Origin: Cyclobacterium qasimii M12-11B
Lineage (GTDB): Bacteria > Bacteroidota > Bacteroidia > Cytophagales > Cyclobacteriaceae
DNA: 64,000 nucleotides
Reading direction: 5' to 3'
Assembly (NCBI RefSeq): GCF_000427295.1
Contig: NZ_ATNM01000137.1
Span: forward strand, 1-64,000
Positions 17,150 to 28,200 of this stretch are shown one piece after another. Made by a program: the position numbers and the translations under genes. A model generated the notes under the pieces. The model did no database searches, was not told where the DNA came from, and saw only the letters and a program-made list of their open reading frames with translations. Numbering within the stretch: the first letter of the stretch is position 1; every line of letters starts with the position of its first letter.

Positions 17150-19810
17150 TTACTCGGCTATATTTATAGAAATAAAGGTAGCAATTCCAAAGCGGAAGCC
17201 TCCTGAGCTGTATTTTCTATTCTCAAACCCTGCTCCCACCTCAAGTCGAAATATCCTGAATAGATTGTCTAGAGAGTAACCCAGCTCCCAATAATGGGGC
17301 GAACTGTCTGTTTTCAGGTAATTAAAAAATAGGTTTTCCCTAACTCCTGAAAACCTCAAACCTGGCAATTGGGTAAACAAAAACTTTCTAAACTGGTAGT
17401 GAAACAAACCTCCAACATATGAATCGGTAGTACTAAAAGTATAATAGTCTAAAAACCTATAATTGCTGGCTGCCCCCATATTGCTAAAGATCGTTCGGTT
17501 TCCTCCAAAATGCTTGTAATCCATAAAATAGACCTTGTCTTTATTTAAAAAAGTACCTGCATTTAAGTTAAAGGCCAATTTCCCACTCACTCCAAAGGAA
17601 ATAGCATGTTTTAAGCCCAATTCGACTTGCTGAAAATCGGCGACCTCGGCCCCTTTATAAATGATGGGAAAAGCTTGCTTATAGTTCATGAAAATTAATG
17701 GGGTTGAATCCATTATTGGGATTTTACGGCCATTTCTTACCTGGTACTTTAAGCCTGGCCTCCAATCAATGTTCAAATCAAATAACAGTCCATTGTTGGC
17801 TAGAAAACTGGCTTCTTCATCCCCTTTAAGATTGGGCTGATTTGCGCTGTATTCTTTTTTCTCGGAATAGAAAAAACTGTAATCACTGTGATTGGTCAAT
17901 GGGCTTCTCTCTTCAATACTGAAACTTGTCCTGTAGGTAAACTTGTCACCCATCCTATGCGCCCAGTAAAGTTTTGCAAAAGTTTTCTCATACATCTTCA
18001 TGTAATTCTCTCTTAGGAAAAGAGAATAAACAGCATTTACCTGTTCGCTAATAGGTTCATTGGCGTTGTACTGGTATATGTATTTTCCACCATCTACCCC
18101 CCAACTGTACCCTTCCCTACCTTTGGTTACTGACCTACGGAAATCCAAAGTCATGTAGGCTATTTCACTGGCAAAACCATACCTAAATGCTGGCCTGAAA
18201 TTCAAGGACTTCACATGGTTTGTGACACTATCCGCGAGCTTAGTCACTTCCTCTTTGCGATAGAAACCTGAAAAACCGACTTTAAAGCCCTCCACAGTAT
18301 TAAAGGACATCTTTGTCCAATTCGTATGAAAACCTGCTGATCTTCCTCTGCCAAAATTGTACCTCCCTCCAGTCAAAAAATCAAAAGGCTTAAACCTCCT
18401 TTTGGCTTTTTGAGCAATGCTATCCACTTCGCTATTCCTTGCTACCTCTACCAAGGCCAAACTATCATCTCTAACATAACCCAGGATTTCTTTATCGGTC
18501 AAGGGTGCTGGTCGAATACTATCCCAATAAGCACTGTTTCTTTTGGTAGCCAGTGAATCGATGATGTGTGACCTTACAGATAATATATCTTTATCTTCTC
18601 GTTCCTTGTTTGCTTCTTTTTCATAAGTAGCGAGCAACTTCCGATACTGCTTTCTACTCAGTTGGTCGGCCTCTTCCAATTGCTCGATTGGTGATTGCTT
18701 AGTAGATAGGATTCTAATTTCTTCAGGGATCTCAGTGATTTTTTCGTCAAGGATTTCGGTTTCGAAGATCAGGTCTTGATTGAGTTGTAATTCATAGTCT
18801 CTGGTAGAAGCCAAGTATTGAAATTCGCCGGCAAAGCCAAAGAATTTCCCTCCAAAATTATAGGTATGGGTAATGGGCATCCAAACGTTTTCCATTACTG
18901 GTGCATATTGCTGCCTGACGCGAATGTCAAAGCCCAAAAGAGAGGTTTTAAGGTCCAGACTGTGGATAGTCCATAAATCCTCTATGATATAAATATAACC
19001 ATCAAAAACCCTTTCCCCTTTTGATCGCGGAATAACCCTGATTTTATTGACAAGGACCTCGTTTTCAAGAAAAGTACCTTCAAGGCGAAACTTGTAATAG
19101 GCAAACGCTGACCTTGCCAGGGGAGAGATAATTTCATTTACCTTGTCATCATAAAAACTGGCACCTATATAGGGAGCAGGAGATGTTTGGTTATTGTCTC
19201 CACTGGAGCGAATGCTAATAACTGTCTCCTTGATTTCATTTGGTTGTTTGAAATCGATTTTAGAAACTGACTCTGAGGTATAGGCCTCATTTAGACCGAT
19301 GCCTTCCTTGGCCAACTTCTTCTTTAGAAAAAACGGCGCATCAGTAAGCTCTCCTGTACCTTTAATATACACCATCATGCTATAGGCATCCACCTGAAGC
19401 TTATGGTATTTGGCCTTGGCAATGGCTTTTCGGATGACCGTTAAAGCAGGATCCTCCGCTCCTTCTCGCACTTCCACTACATTAAGCCCGTAAGTTTGCA
19501 TCTCCAAACGCACATTGACTTCTACCCAGTCGTCTTTAACTTCAAAGGTTTGTAGTTGAGCAGTATAGCCTAAATATTGAAATAGGATGTCGTAGTGGCC
19601 ATTTGGTAGCTTCCATTCAAAATAGCCATCTTGATTGGTGGGAATACCATCATTCAGGTTTCTTGCAAATACAGTCGCAAAGGCCAAAGGTTGACCATCT
19701 TCGCTAGAGACGAATCCTTTTATCCCTTGCGCATTTGAAGGAGGGCTTGCAATGACTAAAACCAATGTCATAAGCGCTATCCTAAAAATACATATTGAAG
19801 CTTTTTTCAT
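17150..19810 (-). CDS. DUF5686 outer-membrane protein with N-terminal carboxypeptidase-like regulatory domain
   Basis: The 886-aa protein has a signal peptide (cleavage after SNAQ, about 28). A CarboxypepD_reg-like beta-sandwich follows (IKGFVSSEDGQPLAFATVFA to about 110), then DPALTVIRKAIAKAKYHKLQ and YSMMVYIKGTGEL, which are DUF5686 hallmarks. A long C-terminal region is rich in alternating aromatic strands ending in a terminal beta-strand (FRFGIATFISINIAE), as in an outer-membrane barrel. The family is common in Bacteroidota and of unknown function. A TonB plug is absent, so it is not a SusC. A short acidic/basic stretch at about 385-430 (EQLEEADQLSRKQYRKLLAT) is predicted helical. No functional link to neighbours can be shown. 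Confidence 0.85.
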   Translation of the reverse strand: MKKASICIFRIALMTLVLVIASPPSNAQGIKGFVSSEDGQPLAFATVFARNLNDGIPTNQDGYFEWKLPNGHYDILFQYLGYTAQLQTFEVKDDWVEVNVRLEMQTYGLNVVEVREGAEDPALTVIRKAIAKAKYHKLQVDAYSMMVYIKGTGELTDAPFFLKKKLAKEGIGLNEAYTSESVSKIDFKQPNEIKETVISIRSSGDNNQTSPAPYIGASFYDDKVNEIISPLARSAFAYYKFRLEGTFLENEVLVNKIRVIPRSKGERVFDGYIYIIEDLWTIHSLDLKTSLLGFDIRVRQQYAPVMENVWMPITHTYNFGGKFFGFAGEFQYLASTRDYELQLNQDLIFETEILDEKITEIPEEIRILSTKQSPIEQLEEADQLSRKQYRKLLATYEKEANKEREDKDILSVRSHIIDSLATKRNSAYWDSIRPAPLTDKEILGYVRDDSLALVEVARNSEVDSIAQKAKRRFKPFDFLTGGRYNFGRGRSAGFHTNWTKMSFNTVEGFKVGFSGFYRKEEVTKLADSVTNHVKSLNFRPAFRYGFASEIAYMTLDFRRSVTKGREGYSWGVDGGKYIYQYNANEPISEQVNAVYSLFLRENYMKMYEKTFAKLYWAHRMGDKFTYRTSFSIEERSPLTNHSDYSFFYSEKKEYSANQPNLKGDEEASFLANNGLLFDLNIDWRPGLKYQVRNGRKIPIMDSTPLIFMNYKQAFPIIYKGAEVADFQQVELGLKHAISFGVSGKLAFNLNAGTFLNKDKVYFMDYKHFGGNRTIFSNMGAASNYRFLDYYTFSTTDSYVGGLFHYQFRKFLFTQLPGLRFSGVRENLFFNYLKTDSSPHYWELGYSLDNLFRIFRLEVGAGFENRKYSSGGFRFGIATFISINIAE

Positions 19811-19984
19811 TCCTTTATAGCTAACCGAGGAAACCCTTCTTAAACGAAAAATTCACCAACCTGCAACAAGCATAAGACTACCTGAATAATAGGTCAAGGA
19901 TAAACTTAGCATTTATTCATCAAATAACCTTCGTAACTAAAAATAGGTGAAAATGGTTAAATAATTAACGGATAAGCGCAAGCA

Positions 19985-21544
19985 CTATTGTGCTTCGTAA
20001 GCCCATTCAACCTGCGGCCATACTTCAGGTCCATCATTTTTAAGTTTTGGCCCAGCCGTACTTCTACCGTTTTTTATTAGGCTGATCATTTCCTTCTTTA
20101 ATAACGAGGCCACCTCTGGGAAATCATTGATTAGGTTAGTCTGCTCACCTGGATCTTTAGATAGATCAAAAAGCTGCATATCTGGTAAACCAACAAGTTC
20201 TTTGGCCGATCTTGGAGCCGTCCATCCACCAGAACCTGGCCAGGCAATTAGTTTCCAATTGCTTTTTCTAATGGCAAACCTGCCTTCAATGGAATGGTGG
20301 ATTACCGAAGGTCTTACCTCTGCCTCCATATCACCATTGAGTACTTTCAAAAAACTAAAACTATCTTCTCCCGCATTTTCAGGCATTTCCTGATCCAAAA
20401 TAGCTGCAACAGTAGACATAAAATCTGTTGTACAGATAATTTGGTCTGTGGTTTTCCCTCCTGCAATTTTAGCTGGCCATTGAACAATAAAAGGAACACG
20501 GTGTCCACCTTCATAAATGTCTGCTTTATGCCCTCTAAAACCATCACTAGGATCATGCCCAACCTTGGCCAATTCAGCAAAATTGGCTTTGGGAGAACAA
20601 CCATTGTCTGAAGTGAAAATCAAAAGTGTATTTTCCAATACGCCTTTTCGTTCTAATTCAGCTACAATTTTACCCACCACATCATCTACTTGCAAAACAA
20701 AATCACCATACATATTGGTATTGCTCTTTCCCATAAACTCGGTAGTTGGTAATATAGGGGTGTGGGGTGCTGGAAGAGGGAAATATAAAAAAAACGGTTG
20801 CTCTTTATTTGCGTTTTCATCTATAAAATTCACAGCTTTTTCAGTCAAATGAGATAAAACCTGAACATGTTCAAAATCAGGCGCTGTAGGACCTTTTCTC
20901 CAGAAGCCCTTGTCATCAACATTCACTGTCATTTTCTCCGGTAATGCGGTAACCCTATCATTTTCAATATAGACATATGGTGGAATGTCCAGAGAACTGC
21001 TAAAACCATAAGCATAAGTAAAACCTACTTGATTGGGCCCATTCTTTATTGGTTGCGAATAATCAACCTCCAGAATGGTATTCAGGTTATCAATGTTTTC
21101 ATATTCTTGCTTAAATGCCCAGTCCCAGCCCAAGTGCCATTTACCTATAAATCCAGTATGGTATCCTGCACCTTGAAGAAGCTTCCCAACTGTAAAACGT
21201 TCTGAATCTATCAAAGGCGCCGAAAACCCTCCCAAAACACTGCTTTTAAGTGTAGACCTCCAATTGTACCTACCGGTAAGAATGCCATAGCGTGTGGGCG
21301 TGCAAACCGCTGAACTGGTATGTGCATCTGTAAACTTTATTCCTTTGTTTGCCATTTTATCGATATGAATGGTTTCAAGTTTGCCTTCAGGATTGTAACA
21401 AGAGGCATCCCCTATCCCCATATCATCGGCCAGGATATAGATAATATTTGGAGTTGAATCTCCCTGCGAAAAGCCATTACTTAAGTTAAAAATCAATAAA
21501 AATACTGGAAGGATATAGGTTTTCATAAAGTAGTACATTATCAA
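19985..21544 (-). CDS. S1-family arylsulfatase
   Basis: This is a complete sulfatase with ILADDMGIGD metal motif, the formylglycine motif CTPTR (Cys81 from the upstream start), GFIGKWHLGWDW, PHTPILP and FTSDNGCSP. The long start MIMYY is possible, but MKTYILPVFLLIF at 21526 gives a better signal peptide (cleavage after GFSQ) and 513 aa. GHKADIYEGGHRVPFIVQWP and STVAAILD are typical arylsulfatase A-like strands. It stands alone: 173 bp separate it from DUF5686 and a 660-bp gap lies upstream. The FGE that would activate it is encoded in the first operon of this window. Confidence 0.93.
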   Translation of the reverse strand: MIMYYFMKTYILPVFLLIFNLSNGFSQGDSTPNIIYILADDMGIGDASCYNPEGKLETIHIDKMANKGIKFTDAHTSSAVCTPTRYGILTGRYNWRSTLKSSVLGGFSAPLIDSERFTVGKLLQGAGYHTGFIGKWHLGWDWAFKQEYENIDNLNTILEVDYSQPIKNGPNQVGFTYAYGFSSSLDIPPYVYIENDRVTALPEKMTVNVDDKGFWRKGPTAPDFEHVQVLSHLTEKAVNFIDENANKEQPFFLYFPLPAPHTPILPTTEFMGKSNTNMYGDFVLQVDDVVGKIVAELERKGVLENTLLIFTSDNGCSPKANFAELAKVGHDPSDGFRGHKADIYEGGHRVPFIVQWPAKIAGGKTTDQIICTTDFMSTVAAILDQEMPENAGEDSFSFLKVLNGDMEAEVRPSVIHHSIEGRFAIRKSNWKLIAWPGSGGWTAPRSAKELVGLPDMQLFDLSKDPGEQTNLINDFPEVASLLKKEMISLIKNGRSTAGPKLKNDGPEVWPQVEWAYEAQ

Positions 21545-22210
21545 AAGATTTCGCTTAATGATGTTTGCTCTGAGTCAAAATCATTTTGTTGGGTTAATTA
21601 TTAATGTCAAACTATTAAAGCGTCAACAAAGGTATTATTGATCAAAATAAACTGAAGGCATTGATCATATTATCAAGTCAGGCAATTTATTCAAAAATGT
21701 TTTAGATAAGGAATAAATTCAAATATTTAGATTATTTTTTATCCACTCAATTTACGAATTCCCCGATAGCTTCAGTCTTCGACCCTAATAGACCACTTTA
21801 ATTATCACATTGAATCAAATCCAAAGATTCAGCCTTCATTTCTACCAACAAAGACTTAAATCCAGGGTATATCAATCAAGAAGCGTCCGAATTTCTAGCA
21901 AAAAATAATTTTACGGAATCCAAATACTTTTAATTCTTCGTAAATGCCTAAAATCATCGGTTTATATTAAAAAAACTTTTATCGTACAAATTAGTTAGAA
22001 GAATAATTCATATTTAAATAATATTATTTTTAGTGCACTATTAAATTATTTATATTAATGTTGTTTCATATCTAATTGAAACATAAAGGAAAAGTCAATT
22101 TTCGCATAGTAATTTAATAGATGTATGAATGATCATATTATAATTCGATGAGTAACTCTTTAACCCTACAGGTACTTGAAAACATGTATTTATGATCAAT
22201 CCACAAAAAA
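21545..22210. other. Divergent AT-rich intergenic region between sulfatase and NRPS
   Basis: About 660 bp of strongly AT-rich sequence separates the minus-strand sulfatase from the plus-strand NRPS. It must hold promoters for both. CAAAGGTA near 21630 is a minus-strand TAnnTTTG-type -7 box, but no -33 TTTG lies at the right distance. No ORF, RNA gene or obvious operator was found. The long AT-rich leader and the absence of shared genes with the flanks would fit acquisition of the NRPS by transfer. Confidence 0.5.
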
Positions 22211-25200
22211 ATGGGAAAAACATACCACACTAAGCCTAAAATAACCAAAAATAAAAACGACTCTAATACTACAACTTCAAAAAATATACCTGCACCTTTT
22301 GTTTCTTCGGTAAGTTACCCAAGAAACAAGACTGTTGTTGCACAATTAGAGGAAGTAGTTGCCAAGTATCCTGAAAAAATCGCCTTTGTATTTGAAGAGG
22401 ACAGTTTGACTTTTGGTGAACTAAATGAAAAGTCAAATCAAATAGCAGCCTATTTGGTTAATAAAGGCATTTCTCCCGAAAGCCTTGTTCCTTTTTGCAT
22501 GGAGAAATCCATTGATATGCTGGTCACAATCTTTGGTATTTTAAAAGCTGGAGGTGCTTATGTTCCCATAGACCCAAACTATCCTTTAGAAAGAATTCAG
22601 TATATTCTTGAAGATACTGGTGCAAGCCTGTTATTGGTGAACAATTCTTTAGACAAAAAATTAAATTTGTCCGACACAATTGACCTAGTGGATTATGCCT
22701 CTTTTCCAATGGAGTCAATTGAAAATTTTATTTCAAAAGTCAAGCCTACTCCCGAAAACCTTGCTTATGTAATCTACACTTCCGGTTCGACTGGCCGTCC
22801 AAAAGGTGTAATGGTGCCACACAGAGGATTGATGGATCATTGTTTTGGTTTGATAGAAAGTGCTAACCTTAAAGATTGTGAATCTTATGCTGTCACAGCG
22901 CCAATTGTTTTTGATGCAGGGCACTCCCTTATTCATACTGCAGTAATTCAGGCAGCTACTATCCACCTTTTGTCCGACCGAATAATTTTAGACAGCGAGA
23001 AAATAACTGCTTACCTGGAGCATCAGAAAATAGATTGTCTGAAAATTGTCCCTTCCCTTTGGTTGAGTCATACAGAGAGTGGTTTAACTCCTGTTCCTCA
23101 GAGAAAGTTAATCTTTGGAGGGGAAAATTTTCCGAAATCGATAATTCCAATTCTAAGAAAAAGTGGTTTTAAAGGCGATGTTTTTAACCATTACGGTCCT
23201 ACTGAAGCATCAATTGGGAAATGTATCTACCAAATAGACCTAAATCGAACTTATAGTCGGGTGCCAATTGGGAAGCCATTCTCTAACACCTTCATATTAC
23301 TCTTGAATAGCAAGCATGAAAAGGTGGGCAAAGGGGAAGTAGGTGAAATATACATCGGTGGAGACGGCATTGCCAGAGGTTACCTTAATTTACCATTGGT
23401 TACTGCCAAAAACTTTATTCCAGATTTCATTTCAGGGAAAAATGGAGGCTTTTTATATCGAACTGGTGATTTAGGAAAGACTTCTGAGGATGGAAACCTC
23501 CTTTATCAGGGCAGGGTTGATGATCAGGTAAAAATTAATGGATACCGCATTGAACCCGGAGAAATTGAGGCTTGTATTTACCAATTTGAAAGCATTAAAC
23601 AAATTGCTGTAGTGCCCAAATGCTACAATCAAAAGTTTTTCTTGATCGCTTATTTCGTATTTGAAAAAGGCAGAACCGAAGAGGGAATTAAAGATAAACT
23701 TAAAACAAAGCTTCCGGCACATATGATCCCTCAATACTGGATTCAAATGGAGGAAATGCCTTTGACAAGCAATGGTAAAATTGATAAAAAAGCCTTGCCT
23801 GAACCAGAATGGACAGCCTCCCAAACTAGTAAAAACCCTCCGCAGACTGAAACAGAAAAAATACTCTTTGGGATATGGCAAAAATTATTGAGCTGGAATA
23901 ATATTGGTATAAATGATAATTTTTTTGATCTGGGGGGAGATTCGTTACTTGCTATCCGATCTATTGCCGCAATTAAGAATTCATTAGGAAAGCGGCTTAT
24001 GATGAAGGATTTTTTCGATTTCCCAACCATTTCCGCTTTAAGCGAGGTGATCGATAAAAAGAAGAATGACTTGGATGTAATCGCACCTTCAAAAGAAGTA
24101 GGGTTTATTCCACTTTCCTTTAATCAGGAAGCCCTATGGATCATCCACAATGCAGCTGGAAGCTTACAGTACCATTTACCTATGGTTTTCAATATTTCGG
24201 GAGATTTAGACATTCAATCCTTAAAAGCTTCATTAAAGGAAATTGTCAAAAGACATTTACCTCTTCGAACAATAATACACCCTTCAAATAAAGGATTAGA
24301 ACAAAAATTTCTTACCCCAGAATCCTGGACAATTCAAGAATTTATTACCCAACAAACAACTGAAGAGACAATAAATGATTGGCCTTTTAAATCCATGATT
24401 GAAAGGCCTTTTGACCTTACAAAAGATTTCATGATCAGGGCTGCTTTATTTCATATTGAGCCAAAAGAACACCTTTTTTGCATTTTGGTTCACCACATTG
24501 CCTGGGATGGCTGGTCTACTGTGCTTTTTAAAAATGAACTAGCCCTTCTTTACGATCAATTTAAGCAAGGAGTGGCAATTCCAGATAAGTCATCTATATT
24601 GGAATATTCAGACTTTTCTATATACCAAAGAAGCCTATTAAGAGGTGATCTTTTAAAACAATCCTTATCCCAATGGCGAAAGAATCTCGAAGGGGTTATT
24701 CCTAGCCAGCTTAGAACAGATTTCCCAAGAACCTTAGAGGTAAATACTGCAGGCTCCAGCCATTCATTTACCATATCCCGGGATACCACAGCGAAATTAA
24801 AAAGCCTGGCTAAAAAGCATAATGCAACTTTATTCATGGTCCTTTTAGCTGGATTCTATGCCTTGCTAAAGAGGCACAGTAGCCAGGAAGATATCTGTAT
24901 AGGCATACCAACAACTGGTAGAGAACATGAGGGATTAGATGCATTGATTGGTTATTTTGTAAATACTTTGCCCGTCCGAACAATGGTTAATGGTACATCC
25001 AGCTTTGAGGATTTGCTTAAGCAGGTAAAATCCAATACCCTTGAAGCTTTTGATCATGGTGATGTTCCTTTTAGTGAAATAGTAAAATTATCCGAGGATT
25101 TTAGATTTTCCGGGAGGAACCCAATTTTTCAGGTGCTATTTGTCATGCAAAACAATCTCCCTACTGAACTCATATTAAATGGACTAAAAACCACACCTTT

Positions 25201-28200
25201 AAAAATATTCAATGATGTTTCAAGTTTTGAGCTGACATTAGAAATCAAAGAAGCTGATGATCAGCTGCATGCAGTAATGAATTATCAATCTGCTTTGTTT
25301 AGTGCTTCTACCATTGCCAGAATGTCGGATCATTTGGTTGAGCTATTAAAATCAGCAGTGTTAACTCCTCAAGAAACGATAGACAATATTAATCTCCTAA
25401 ACGCAAAAGAAAGAGATTTTATATTAAATCCTGATACTGATTTCGCGCTTTCAGATGATTTGGAAAAAGCAACGGTTTTAAATCTAATTGACGAACAAGT
25501 CAAGCTATTTCCTCAAAAAACCGCCATCCGTTTTAACGAAAATGAGGTATCCTACGCTGAGCTAGATAAACAATCCAACAAAGTAGCCAATTATTTAATC
25601 AATCAGGGAGTAAAAATTGGTGCTTTGGTTCCAATCTGCTTGGACAATTCCCCCCAAATGATACTTGGAATTTTAGGTATTTTAAAAGCTGGTGCAGCAT
25701 ATATCCCTATAGACCCAACATTCCCAAAAGACAGAATTAAATTTATTCTCGAAGATGCCAATGCTACCTGGGTCATAACTGATCAAGACAAGGAACTGCT
25801 TTTTAGAGAGAATTTTATCAATTTATCCATTTTAACCCTTGATACTGAACTGAGTGTTCTATCTGAAGAAAATGCTGATAAACCGAATAAAGTTAACTCT
25901 TCTGAAAATACTGCCTATCTGATTTACACGTCAGGCACTACTGGAAAGCCAAAAGGAGTAATGATTAGCCATAAAAGCCTGTTCCTTTCTACCCATTCAA
26001 GAAACACCTATTACCCAGACAAAACAGCTGTCTTACTTATCCAATCCTTTTCTTTTGACTCCTCCATAGCTGTTATTTTTGGTGCTTTGACGACTGGTAG
26101 TGAATTGGTTTTAGGTAGGGCGCAACAATTGAAAAATCCGAAAGAACTCAAAAAATTATTGACCTTTTCAGAATCAATTCTATGTGTACCGTCATTTTAT
26201 AGATTTTTACTTTCTGAAAATTTGATTTCAGGCAGTCAGATAAAAAGGGTTATTTTAGGAGGAGAAAGATTGGAACCTTCATTGGTTGCTTCACACTTTG
26301 AAAAAAACGAAGGGGCGAAATTATACAATGAATATGGCCCAACAGAAGGCACTGTTTGGACAACAGTTTGTGAATTAACTTCTCCTAACGATCCAATAAG
26401 TATAGGAAAGCCTATTCCTCATGCCAAAGTATATGTAATTGATCCATCTGGTAATATTTGTCCAATAGGCATTCAAGGAGAACTTTGTATCGGTGGACAG
26501 AGCTTGGCCAAAGGCTATTTAAACCTGTCCGATTTAACTGCTGCAAGTTTTGTTTCAGATCCCTATTCGAAAATTCCAGGAAGCAGAATGTATAAAACCG
26601 GAGATAAGGCCCGATTACTGCATAATGGAAACCTTGAGTTTTTGGGCAGGTTAGACAACCAGGTGAAATTAAGAGGTTATAGAATTGAATTAGAAGAAAT
26701 TGAAGCCCTAGTTGAACAACTAGATTTCGTTAATCGAGCAATTGTCTCCATAAATGGGGAGTCCTCCGATAACCAAAGGCTTGTTGGTAATTTGACAACT
26801 GGCAGCAACTTTAACCATCTTTCTGAAGAGCAAAAAACACGGGAACTTAACGCCCACCTAGCTGTTTATTTACCTGTTTACATGATTCCTAACCATTGGG
26901 TATTTTTAAAGGAAATGCCTCTTACGGCTATAGGGAAAATAGATAGAAAAAAACTTTCAAAGCTTGTCCCTCAACCAAGCTACAAGACACCTACTCCACA
27001 AAGTGAAAGCCCTACAGAAAAGAAGTTAATTAATATCTGGAAAGCCTTACTAAAAATTGATCAGGTTGAAGTTCATGATAATTTCTTTAAAATAGGCGGT
27101 CATTCCCTCCTCGCCATTCGATTGATCAATGCCATTAGAGAGCATTTTAAATATGAAATAAAGTTCAACCAAATATTTCATCAACCAACAATCCATGAAC
27201 TGGCATTATTGATAAATGAGCAAACCTCCACTCCGCCTCTTTCCAATCCCATTACAAATGCTTCGCGGGCTAAAGTATTTCCACTTTCATTTGGCCAGGA
27301 AAGCTTATGGCTAACAGATAGACTAGAAGGATCACAGCATTACCATATTCCTTTGGTTTTAAAACTAAAAGGGAACCTGTATATCCCTTCACTAGAGGCT
27401 ACCTTGAAGGCAATTTTAACCAGGCACGAGGTATTGCGTTCTACCTATCGTTACGATGGTGAACACGTTTACCAGGAAGTTCAGGAATTTGCAGACTGGC
27501 ATTTGGAGGTAAATGATTTATTAATGGAAAAACAGTCCCTACCTGACATCATCCAAGAGCAAACTGACCTACCTTTTGACCTGACTAAAGAAGCAATGTT
27601 CAGGGCATTACTAATTCGTCAAAGTGATGCAGTCAATGTCCTCATCATGACATTCCATCACATTGCTTTTGACGGGTGGTCTGTAGGGCTATTGATGAAT
27701 GAACTTAAATCGTTTTACCTACAACATAAAAATCAAAACAAAATAGAGGGAGCTCCTCTTCCAATTCAGTTTGGCGATTATGCCATTTGGCAAAGAGAAC
27801 AATTCCAAGGCAATGCATTTGAAACCAAAATTGATTTTTGGAAAACAAAGCTTAGAGGTGTCCAACCAACAAATATATCAAAATCAAATAATGATTCTGA
27901 TGCGATAGCCGGGCAAACCAAGACATTTATAATACCTTTAAATGTCGCCAAAAAATTAACAGAAATGGCCAATAGTACAGGTACTACCTTGTACATGGTT
28001 TTAATGGCCACATTTAAAACTTTGCTGTATCAGTTGTCGGAAAAGACTGATCTGTGTATCGGAACTGTTGTTGCAGATCGACAAAACCAGCATACGGATA
28101 GGTTACTAGGTTATTTCATCAACACACTACCTATTCGATCCAGGTTAAACCCTGAAACTAGTTTCCTTGATTTTTTAAGTGAGGTAAAATTCAACTGCCT